A stretch of 64,000 nt of DNA from the NCBI GenBank assembly GCA_025765595.1, contig JAIVFH010000152.1, positions 1-64,000 on the forward strand. Reading direction: 5' to 3'. A model generated the notes under the pieces. That model saw only the letters and a list, made by a program, of their open reading frames with translations. It was not told the DNA's origin and searched no databases. The translations under genes were made by a program, and so were the position numbers. Below, piece after piece: positions 55,350 through 64,000 of the stretch. The number at the start of each line of letters is the position of its first letter. Position 1 is the first letter of the stretch. Origin of the DNA: Obelidium mucronatum (lineage: Eukaryota > Chytridiomycota > Chytridiomycetes > Chytridiales > Chytriomycetaceae).

Positions 55350-55626
55350 ACCAATTGGGGATGCGGGCCGGACCTCGCGAGTCGCAATACCAGTCGTGTC
55401 ACAAGCCGCTCAAGGGCCGCTTGCGACCTGCTGACGAGCCGCTAGTGGGCCGCTTGCAACCTGTGCCATGGCCTGTTGGCAGGCCGCTCTGTACCTTTTT
55501 ATGTGGGGCGCAAGCCGCAAACCACTGTTTCACAGGCTGCTACACCCCAACCGTCACTAAAACTCAAGAATAAGTCACAAAAAATGTATTAAATAAGGAA
55601 GACAGCTGTTTATAATCAATAAATAA
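55350..55626. repeat. Dispersed GC-rich repeat, copy 2
   Basis: Second copy of the repeat at 42548-42825, same orientation. Starts CAATTGGGGATGCGGGCC and ends in an AT-rich tail with ACAGCTGTTTAT. Flanking sequences outside these limits are unrelated between the copies, so the limits define the repeat. Confidence 0.85.
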
Positions 55627-55630
55627 CGCT

Positions 55631-56162
55631 GTGATCACAGTCTCAACAACCAAGGACGTGACATCTATCATGGGTGGCGCACACGTAATCTTTCCAAAAG
55701 ACTACCTGTATGTATACAAATACAATTGCGCCAGCAAGCACAAGTTCCTTTGGGGGAACACAAATGTTAAGTACCACTACTATATGGTTTGGTTTTATTA
55801 CCGCTCTACTATCTTTAAGGGCAACAATGGTGGTTGTCAAGAGTTGCAAGGGGACTTGCTAAGTATAGAAGAGTATAGCAATTGCAGGTTTTGATGGTGT
55901 GAGGGATGCAGTAGTTGAGATGGTGCCAAGTTGGGCTGTGGCAGCAGCCAAAGCAGCAAAACAAGAAAAGGCTGCAATGGAAACAAGCAAATATGGAGAA
56001 GATGGAACAGGCAAAGCAGGGATCAAAGAGAGAGTGATATCACCAAGTATCAATGCACATGCAATAAAGGAAAACCCTCTTACACAATTAAAGGCCAATA
56101 TATTGGAGCTACAGCGTCACGTTGATCGCGATTGCAGGCTGCTTGTCAACCTGTCATGTTAA
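55631..56162 (+). CDS. Two overlapping ORF pieces, unknown transposon protein
   Basis: 55631-55894 reads MGGAHVIFPKDYLYVYKYNC and HKFLWGNTNVKYHYYMVWFY; 55899-56162 reads DAVVEMVPSWAVAAAKAAKQ, GIKERVISPSINAHAI and LKANILELQRHVDRD. The two are in different frames but could be joined by an intron near 55,880-55,890 (TTGCAG). The second piece contains the sequence shared with 45096-45224. No family recognised. Confidence 0.35.
56016..56137 (+). repeat. Dispersed coding-like repeat, copy 2
   Basis: Uninterrupted counterpart of 45096-45224. Here GGCAAAGCAGGGATC continues leftward into coding sequence, whereas copy 1 is cut at GGCCAAAG by the orphan KDZ end, so this copy approximates an empty site. 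Confidence 0.75.
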
Positions 56163-56686
56163 GGGGGAGTTTGAGGGGGTTGTAGGCCAATTCCTTGTAG
56201 TTCTATTTATAGAAAAGATGTTCCTACTTTGTTCATTGAGGGTTAAGAAGGGGCTTTTCAATAATTCTATTTTTAGAAAATGACATGTTCAAGCTGTTGC
56301 TTCCCTGGCATTTAAGAAAAATTGACTTAGTAACTCCAGATAACACAACTGTCTCAAGAAGGATTTTTTGCCCTGAGTAATCACGTTTTACTTATTTAAT
56401 TTTCCGGCTGCTGTCATGTCATGCTTGTGCAACTGAAAACCAGAATAGATTTCCTCTAATTGATTTCATCAACTAACACAAATAATGGAAGCTCTAAAAG
56501 AAGGCAAAAAGTAAGCAGTACGGATTGCAGGCAGACTCATGATGAGAATCTGTCTGCTTTTGGCTTGTTTGACATTTTCTGGTCATCCCCCAAGATTTTA
56601 AATTAGGAAACAAAGAAGACATCATCTTTTAATTTTTTGGAAATCAAAATAGAAATTCTGCTAAAAAGAAAATTTCTGCTAACAAG
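56163..56686. other. Spacer, nothing recognised
   Basis: AT-rich sequence between the unknown ORF and the inferred copia LTR. No ORF, RNA gene or repeat that I can support. Confidence 0.5.
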
Positions 56687-57105
56687 TGTTGCAATCCCAT
56701 AAAGTAGTATTGGTTAAAATGGCTAGAGGCAATGAAGCTAGAGATGAACTTGCACTATGAAATGAAAACCTTTGAATATATAGCAATCACAGGTTCCTGA
56801 CGGAAAAGGCCTGCTGAGAAGCAAATGGGTGTTTGGCTACAAGCTAGATATAGAAACAGGTGTTTGCTGAAGTTCAAAGCTAGATTAGTCGCAGTCGGAT
56901 CTGTGGGAAGTAGCGGGGGAGGCGACGTGGATGGCTGAGTGGAGGGAACCTTGTGGGGACCGAAGGGAGGTGGTGACAGTTCCATGGCGGTGAACCGGGA
57001 TTTTGGGAGAGAAATCATTACATTTTATTCTATCAACAACACACAGTTATACATGGAGGAGATCACAGTTGCGGTCCGGGAATACCCGAGTACCGGCTTC
57101 CAACA
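56687..57105 (-). repeat. Inferred 3' LTR of the copia element
   Basis: On the minus strand it begins TGTTGGAAGCCGG at 57105, directly after a polypurine tract, and ends GGGATTGCAACA at 56687, giving TGTTG/CAACA ends and a length of 419 bp. A TATATA box at 56777-56782 lies in the expected place. No matching 5' LTR was found in the rest of the window, so the boundary rests on these signals only. Confidence 0.5.
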
Positions 57106-57325
57106 CTTCCCCTTGAGCGAACCACGGTGTGTAGGTGTGGGTGCTGGAAGAATGAGATGTGAGGTGGATTTTGGTTGCTAGATGCTGGGTGCAGGAATGG
57201 CAGGAAGTTTGCTAGGAGTGAGGTGGGATCAGGAGGTAAGCGGCAAGTTTGTGCTAGTGCACTTAGGGTCATCTTCCCCTCAAGCGAGATACAGTGTAGC
57301 TGATTGAATGCTTCCCCTTAAGCAA
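57106..57325 (-). repeat. Three polypurine-tract-like repeats upstream of the LTR
   Basis: On the plus strand: CTTCCCCTTGAGCGA (57106-57120), CTTCCCCTCAAGCGA (57273-57287) and CTTCCCCTTAAGCAA (57311-57325). On the coding strand each is AAGGGGAAG-like. Only the one at 57106 is followed by TGTTGG, so it is the best primer for plus-strand DNA synthesis. Confidence 0.5.
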
Positions 57326-57631
57326 AGTGCAGGTGTTGTGTAGCGTTGTAGAATAAATGGCGGTGCTTTGTGTAGCTAGGTGTCCAAAAAACAACTCCCA
57401 GGGGGAGAAAAAAAAATGTTCAGACAGGCAGCGTATTCAAGAGGAAGTAACGAGCACTTGAATAGTCTAGTGGAACCTTGGTGTGAGACAGAGCTGTCCG
57501 TCACAAAGCAAGGGTAAGAAAAAAAATATAGGTTGTAAGTGTTATATTTCACAGGTCATAAGCTGTGCGCTGCATCATCTCTACCATTAAAAAACCCAGT
57601 GGGAAAAAGGTATAGATTGAGTGCAGGTGCA

Positions 57632-60600
57632 TTAATCGAGGTCCATATGGTCGATTGTTGGTATGTTTTGGTTAAGTGTAATAAAGTAGGCCATACTGGT
57701 CATTCCAAAGAGGAGCCGCAGTGGTGTGAATAAGGGCAGTGCTAGTAGCTTTGTAAGTAAGTCAGCAGGCTGGTCTTGGGTTCGAATGTACTGGATCACA
57801 ACTGTACCAAGTTGCACTAGTTCGCGGATGAAGTGGTAGCGAAGTGCAATGTGTTTGGAGCGGTGTGTGTAGACGTCGCTAACACATTGGGCAATTGTGC
57901 TCATGTTGTCTTCATAGATGGTGACCGGTAGCTTGAGTGGGAGTTCCAGTGCTTCCTTCATACAGGTTGGTGAAGGTCATTACTTCGCGTCCAAGTTCCG
58001 AAATGGCCATGTATTCAGCTTCGGTGGAGGAGTGGGCAATGGTGGTTGTCTTGGTGGACTTCCAGGAGATTGCGGCATTTGCTAGCATGACAGTGTAGCC
58101 AAGTTGTGATTTTGCATCTGGGTAGACTTGGAAGGCTGCATCGGCGTAGCCTTTGAGTTGAGAGTGTCCAGTTGCAGAGTAGAAGATTCCGAGGTTTGGG
58201 TACTTGTTCAGGTATTGAAAAAGATGCAATAGGTCGCGCCAGTGACGTTTTGCAGGCTTTCTTGAGAAAGTACTCATAAGACTCATGGCAGTGGAGAGGT
58301 CTGGTCGCGTGTTAACAGCAGCGTAGTTCAGGCAGCCGAGTGCTTCCAGGTAGAGTCCAGCTGGTTCAAGGAGAGGTTCGGTGTCGGAAGCATGGGATAA
58401 GTCCAGTTTGGTTTGTAGTGGGATTGATCGCATCATGTTCTTGTCTTCTGGGTCAAAGTAGGCCTTGAAGCGGGCCAGTACTTGTTTGATGTAGTTGGTC
58501 TGGTGGATGAAGATACCAGCTGTTGTGCGCTTGATTTCAATTCCTAGGCAGTAGGAGAGTGGGCCAAGGTCGCGTAATTTGAATTGAGACTGTAGAGTTT
58601 GGATGGTCAGGTTAATGAGTGAGTCTGATCCAAAAAATACTGAGTCGTCAACGTAGATGGCGATGTAGACGGAAGCTCCCATTGGTGGACTTGTAGAAGA
58701 CACAGGGGTCGGCTTTGGATTGTGTGTATCCCTTGGTTTTGAGAAAGGTAGTAAGTGTTTGGTACCAAATCCTGCCGCCTTGTTTCAATCCATAGAGGCC
58801 TTTGTGTAGAAGCCAGACTTGGTCTGGGTTACCGTTGGAGTGGCCTGGTGGTTGCTTCATGTAGATGGGGGTGTCCAGGTTGCCTGTAGAGGTATGCAGA
58901 ACTGATGTCAGCCATGCGTGTACTCCATCCATGTAATGCAGTGAGTGCCAGAAGCCATCTGAAGGTAGCTGCACGTATGGTAGGAGAGTAAGTGAGTGTG
59001 TAGTCATGTAGGTACTTTTGAGAGAATCCTTGAGCTACAAGACGCGCCCTATAGCGCTCAATTGTGCCATCAGGGTTCATCTTCAGTTTATAAACCCATT
59101 TAGGAAGCCGACAATATTGGTGCCGGGTGCTGGTGTGTTGACAAGTGAGAAGGTACCGTTGGACTTGAGTGCGTTGATCTCGTAAGTCTCAGCTTCTTCC
59201 CATTCATGGCGTGCAGGACTGTTTATGGCTTCCTTCCGTGTGGTTGGGGAGGTGCCAGGCAGCGGTTGTTGTGCTATCCATGCAGTAGCAAAGTCATGTG
59301 TATCTTCGTCAGTCAAGGGGAAACTCAGGTGATAGGTATGAAAGTGGGTCTGAGGCAGTCTGAGATTGCAGAGTCGCTTCATATTTGACGGCAGCATCAT
59401 CTGTGAGTGTCTTGAAGAGGATGGGCTCAAGTGTGAAAAGTGCGACTTTTCGTTTTGGGCGTGCACGCTGGCTTGCTGGTGGTACTGGAGGCTGGGTAAG
59501 GATTGCTTCGAGTAGTGCTGGGTGCCATAGCAGTCTAATTGTGTTATTGTGTGGTTAATAACGTGTGAGAAATAGGTTTGGGGATGGGTTTTGGTGTGGA
59601 AGAGTGCTGTTTCGCCTGTGGGAATAGGCTAGACGTCAGTGCCAGCGATTAGTCTTATACAGTCAAATAGGGGGGTGTGTGTGGTGCTGATTTGCGTCCA
59701 AATAGGTCACCGTGGTTTTGCAGTCAATTAGTGGGCAGTCAAGTTTGTGATGGTGCAAGTGCAGAGTGGGCGCAGTCGAATGTGGGGTGCGACTTTTGGT
59801 GAGTGTGGGGGTGATGGTTGGAAGGGTGATCAATCCTTTTACCTTCACCTTACTCGCAATGGCTTTAGTAATATTGTAGTTGGGCTTTGGTGGGGTCTTG
59901 TGGCGTCTCAAAGCGTCAAGTGTGCTGTCATGTAGTGGGTTCTCAAGTATTGAGAGGCGTCGTAGGACAGCATTGTAGACCTTGGATTCTACTGACGTTG
60001 AGGCAGAGTTGTCAACGTTGCGGGTGAAGATGTCAGTCAGTGCTGACGTGTCTTGTGCTTTGGGGTTGGGTGAGATTCCTGGAAAAGCGGTTTCAGTGAA
60101 TTTGCAGTCGCGGAATCGTCGTATAATCAGGTCTCCAGATGCCATATCAACTAGTTTTACTATTGACGGGGATTGGCAGCCAACATAGACGGCAAGTCTG
60201 GATTGTGAGTCGACTTTGGAGACGGCGTCCGATTTATCAAGTTTGTACCAAGTTTTGCAACCGAAAGGCGCGGATGTGAGCGGTGCGAGGTTGTGTGCGC
60301 AAGAGAGCGTGGATTGGTGATTCAATTTGCTGTTTGAGCACAGGTAGTATATTTTTGATGTAGACAGCGTGGTCAAAAGCTAGGCCCCAGCGGTTGTGTG
60401 GGGATTTTGCTTGGAGGTTGAAAGCTCGTGTCATCTTGTGAGGATACCAATGGGTCGTTCAATTTTTCCATTCATTGAGGAGGACTTTCTTGGCGTTTTC
60501 TCAAGGATTGATTCCCTTGACAGTACAATATTCGTCAAAGGCTTCAGAGTTTCCAAGTTCACCAGGATCAACGCGTATATCTTTGATGTTGATGTCATGG

Positions 60601-61632
60601 TATTCTTTGATGCGCTCAATTATTCGCATTGCATGGACCAGGGCTTCGTCTTTGTGTTCCAATAGTGCATGGATATTGAAGGTGGAACCGTGGTCAACAT
60701 AGAGGAGCACAAATGGGAACTTGTTGTCGTGAGGTGGGTTGATTTCCAGTACGTCAAAGCTTCCCCTGGTCCCTGGCAAGGCTCTTGGAGCAGGTTTGCT
60801 GGTGGTGGGTGCTAGGTTCTGGAAAGCTCGTGTACAGACATCACATTTGTCCAGTTTGGAGGAAGTTTGATGGGAATCCAGTCTGGTGACGTGCGATGGT
60901 TTTGCATGTAGCGTAATCGTTCCATTGATGCATGGCCAAAGTGGTTGTGTGTGGTTTGTGCCAAGTGGAGGTCTTGCAATCGTCTAGCAGAGAGTCTTTC
61001 CAGTTGGTCTGAAGATAAGTCATTAATGGAGACTTCAGATAGTTTGGCAGAGAGTAGGGCTGTGGTACTGTCTGGTGGTTCCATAAATCCAAGCTGTGGC
61101 AGGATATGGATTCCAAATTTCTTGATAGTCTGTAAAATGACAGGGTGATTATCAAGTGGGTTTTTCGAGATTGATTGGAAAATGTAACCAGGTTGGTTGC
61201 CTAGTTTTAGTTGTTGTGTTAGTGAGTGATATGAAGAAAGTTTTTCATGTGGTGAAAATTTTATTTGCCTATTGACATGAAGTGGAGGCCTAAGATTTCA
61301 AGGTCATTGGTTGAAATTAGGTTTGCACTAGCATTGGGCGAGTGTCTCGCGTCTGTCAAGGTGACTGTGTGGCCAGTCGGTAGGCGGATGGTGGCATTGC
61401 CATATCCTTTACTTTGGAGTCGAGGTGCGGCTTTGTTGGAGGTCAGCACAGTCAAGGATTGTTCCTTGTAGGAGGTGAAGTATTGTTTTGTAGTGAGTAC
61501 TGAGTAGTTTGCCCCATTATCGATGATAAGCGGGGGGTGCGAGTGTTCAGTTGGAAAGAGATAAGTGGTGGGTTGTAGTGGCTTGCAAGGGGATGGGGTT
61601 CCCATAGCGAGCGTGTTAAGGGCCCTTGACAT
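57632..61632 (-). pseudogene. Ty1/copia pol (protease, integrase, RT, RNase H), decayed
   Basis: Domains occur in copia order on the minus strand. Protease at about 61,530 (LIIDNGANYSVLT, with DNG in place of DSG/DTG). GAG-pre-integrase His motif HNHFGHASMERLR near 60,950. Integrase acidic residues in LLYVDHGST and IRVDPGELGNS, with the frame lost near the third. Reverse transcriptase from about 59,080 (RYRARLVAQGFSQ, DISSAYLY) to AIYVDDSVFFG near 58,660. RNase H has SSTEAEYMAISELGREVM and RSKHIALRYHFIRE, ending after DQPADLLTKLLALPL at 57632. At least five frame changes and stops show it is inactive. It lies on the opposite strand from the KDZ transposase. Confidence 0.85.
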
Positions 61633-61826
61633 GCAAGGGCTGATTAAAAACCCTGGCCATCAGAGTTGTCGTCTTCGCAAAGGCAGCTTTCAATTTGGCT
61701 GACTGGTCCTTGTTCTTGGAGGCCTGGGCTAAAGCTTTAAGGAGACCAGAGATTGTGGTGTCTTGTTTGGCTTTGCCGTTGGGTGCTGAGTTTGGTCTTT
61801 GGGTCTTGCCAGCAGTTTTGGGGTTG

Positions 61827-62760
61827 CTAGCAGCAAAGGCCTTGTAGCGGGTCCTTGCGACACTGCCATCCGTAGTGGTTTCCAGTCATGTTGCAGGTGG
61901 TACACGTATAAGTGGGAGGGACAGGGTTGCGAGGAGTGGCCAATGGGTTGTAGGTAGCGCCTTGTTTCTTGCCAGTGGCAGAGGGAGAACGCTTTGGTGT
62001 GCTTGGCTTGCTGTCTTCAGTGAAGGAGGCGTTAGCGATAGCATCATGTGGTTTGTACTCAATTTGGTTGGCAATGTCTTCAATGAGGTTTTGGAGAGCG
62101 TCCATGGTGTCAATTTCAGCGTCATTGATGCTTGGTCGTTGGTTGTGAAAAGAAGCAACAAGTGCATCACTGATGATAGACCTTTGCCGTTCAAATGGGA
62201 TCAATGGAGCAAAGTGGACATTGTTGGGATTTGCGGCAATTGGGGCAAAATGTGCTCTGTACCGGTCAAATAGGTCAGAGATTGATTCAGTAGCAAGTTG
62301 CTTGAAGTTGGTGTTGTCCTTGACAAGCTTCTTTGCAATTGCGTCGGTGACAATGTTGGTTCTCTGGAGAAGTCGGTGGAACTCAGAGAAGGCAGAGTTG
62401 GAGGCTTGGTTGATAATTGGCTTCAGGTTGGGAGCAACTGTTTGAGCCAAAATCAAGAGCGCAGCTTCGTTCTGGCGGTAGTTACCGGGGAACATGTTGT
62501 TGGCATCATCATTGTCTGGGACAAGGCGGTAGACATGACCATTTGGCAATACAGCCAGGTTTAAGTGGAGTGGATCAGCGGTAGTAGCCACAGCAGGGTT
62601 GTTGGCATTGTTAGCGCCAGCGTTGGTGAGCCGTGGGTGCTGAGCACTGAGGTAGTTGGGGTCAAGGCAGTGGTCAAGTTTCTTGGAAGCCAGGAGTTGG
62701 GAGAGTTCCCTTTTCCAGCGGACTGCAGTGAGGGCATCCTTGAGAGCTAATGGTGTAAGT
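61827..62760 (-). pseudogene. Copia gag with zinc-knuckle-like motif, decayed
   Basis: Reading leftward from about 62,750 the frame gives LKDALTAVRWKRELSQLLAS, then DPNYLSAQH, LHLNLAVLPNGHVYRL, NYRQNEAALLILAQTV, ESISDLFDRYRAHFAPIAAN and a terminal CTTCNMTGNHYGWQC, close to a CCHC knuckle but with one extra residue before His. No ATG opens this frame; a TAA lies just upstream (about 62,770). The frame ends near 61,827 and protease follows after a gap in other frames. Together these show a broken gag. Confidence 0.7.
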
Positions 62761-62764
62761 TAGT

Positions 62765-63542
62765 CGTTGCGTGGTGGTTGACTGGTGTCAAGGGCAAATG
62801 CAAGTGCATGTATTGGGGAGCTTATGAGCAATCTTAATGATGTTATCGTTTTGCATTGTTTGGAACTTTTGTTGTTAAGTTGTGCTTTTGTTTTGTTGAG
62901 TGGGGGTGTTTTATTCCCAAGTACCGCTCTTTATACCCTTTTATTCGAGGCACAATTGCGTGAATATTTAGGTGTTTGGCCTGTTTCATAAGTTTATGAG
63001 GCACAGGGTCTGATTTGGTGTTGGTGTGCCTCCTTTCTGCAAAAGGAGAGTGCAGCGCTTTTTCCAGTTCGGGCGCCCCTGGGCGCCGCGCGCTCAAATT
63101 CAAACCATGAGATGTTTGATTTTACATCAATTTTTGGTAGAAAAGGCGTCAGTGGGCGCTTGGTGAGAGCGAGATAGAGTGTTGGGCTGGCAAGCATTTT
63201 GTGAGGCTCGGGAAGCACAGAATTTGATTCTGTTGTTGTTTTTGAGTTATTTAGTATGTATTGAACGCATGGGATGTGCTAATTTTGTTGGCACTGTTGA
63301 GGGAAGCTGTGGTTGGTGTAGCTTGTTCAGCGCGTTTCATGATTTTTCAAGGGGTAACTGTCAATTTAAATAAATTGGATGAGTCAGAAATAAACTTGAG
63401 AGAAAAGAAAGTTATTTTTGGAATAGTGGCCACTTTTTATGTGGGTGTGTTATGTTCTATTTTTGGGTTTCAAGTGTATATTTGCACTGAAAGTCACAAA
63501 GAAAGAAGGCAATAAATAACATCCAAAAAAAAACTCAAGACA
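62765..63542. other. Region between copia gag and the terminal ORF
   Basis: Expected position of a copia 5' LTR, but no sequence matching the inferred 3' LTR is present. A GC-rich palindrome (GGGCGCCCCTGGGCGCC near 63,080) and a T/G-rich stretch occur. It may be unrelated flanking DNA or the 5' part of another element. Confidence 0.4.
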
Positions 63543-64000
63543 ATGTCATTTCGTTCTGAAATCGAAGCAATGGTGCAGAATCAAGTGGTCGAGGTTGTTG
63601 ATGGTGCTGAGAGTGAGCTTGACACAGTGGCCAGTGAGACTGACTACTCAGGCATGCCAGAGCTACTGGAGCTTTCTGAAAGCATTTTAGAACGTAGCCA
63701 TTACGGAATCCGTGCAGGTGCAAGGGAATTCCTCAAAGCTAGGCGGTTTCTGGCAACTGGTTATGTTCAAGCCGAGCCGCCAGCAAGATTTGGCATTTCC
63801 CAATGGGTCTGGGACAGTGAAATCAAGCCGTTGAATACACAGGATTGCTACAGACGGGTGGTTCCAAGGGTGGACAATGGTACTGATGTTGAGTCGTCAT
63901 TCAGCACTGTGCATCAGGATGGTGCTACGCAATCTCCAGTGGTTTCAAGAGGCTTGTATCATCCATTTTTACGCCATGCCGTTCAGTCTCCAGGGGTGAT
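63543..64000 (+). CDS. Partial ORF running off the window, unknown
   Basis: ATG at 63543 opens a frame with no stop to position 64000 (at least 152 residues). It begins MSFRSEIEAMVQNQVVEVVD, is acidic, then contains LLELSESILERSHYGIRAGA, REFLKARRFLATGYVQAEPP and FGISQWVWDSEIKP. The continuous frame and codon mix look real. No family recognised; its position after a copia remnant suggests a transposon-derived gene, but this is a guess. Confidence 0.45.
   Translation, partial: MSFRSEIEAMVQNQVVEVVDGAESELDTVASETDYSGMPELLELSESILERSHYGIRAGAREFLKARRFLATGYVQAEPPARFGISQWVWDSEIKPLNTQDCYRRVVPRVDNGTDVESSFSTVHQDGATQSPVVSRGLYHPFLRHAVQSPGV

Noticed and set aside
56687..57105. Minus- and plus-strand ORFs over the LTR region
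   Set aside because: They are short, have no domain, and the region has LTR-type ends and a TATA box instead.
62765..63542. Copia 5' LTR
   Set aside because: No sequence here matches the inferred 3' LTR (TGTTGGAAGCC or TGCAATCCC), so a 5' LTR cannot be claimed.
1..64000. tRNA and rRNA genes
   Set aside because: I saw no cloverleaf with conserved TTCRANNC and acceptor pairing and no rRNA-like block; a tRNA scan would be needed to be certain.

Overview
This window looks like nuclear DNA of a flagellated (zoosporic) fungus, most likely a chytrid. Genes have short GT-AG introns. Two centriole genes sit here (a CEP135-like coiled-coil protein and WRAP73/WDR8). They lie beside typical fungal genes: secreted S8 subtilases, an Aa_trans amino-acid transporter, a serine beta-lactamase-like hydrolase and eRF1. 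The assignment is inferred from gene content, not from a marker comparison.

Positions 1-37,750 are mainly host genes. In order: the 3' end of an unknown gene (1-452); two tandem secreted subtilisin-like proteases with identical intron positions and a shared upstream element (1,206-8,029); CEP135-like (8,145-13,085); a small basic protein (13,171-13,808, minus); an eRF1 with an in-frame UGA and a frameshift (14,063-15,404, minus); two claudin/Sur7-like four-TM paralogues (15,518-16,425 and 17,053-18,185, minus) flanking a small conserved fungal gene; and a LACTB-like hydrolase (18,619-20,235). A Helitron of about 9 kb (20,435-29,390, minus) interrupts this block. After it come a small Cys-rich secreted protein, an MCFD2-like EF-hand protein, WRAP73, a low-complexity protein and an amino-acid transporter (34,614-37,744, minus). 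Two WRAP73 introns hold 13 copies of a short perfect palindrome.

Positions 37,750-64,000 are a nested transposon block: decayed ORFs, a pogo/Tigger-type element, a decayed TET/JBP-like dioxygenase gene beside an orphan KDZ-type transposon end, an intact Tc1/mariner-IS630-like transposase, an old KDZ pseudogene split by a complete younger KDZ element (49,145-53,563, 8-bp target duplication TGCAAATG), accessory ORFs, dispersed repeats, and a decayed Ty1/copia retrotransposon on the minus strand (56,687 to about 62,760). The last bases open a new plus-strand ORF that runs off the window.

The most notable system is the KDZ element. Its two subterminal arrays, an orphan end elsewhere, and an intron inside its own transposase gene are all built from the same roughly 12-bp words (CCGAATCGG / CCTAATAGG types). 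A TET/JBP-like oxygenase remnant lies next to the orphan end. Second is the eRF1 gene with UGA CUAG in frame. Third is the WRAP73 intronic hairpin family, where one copy carries a compensatory base-pair change.
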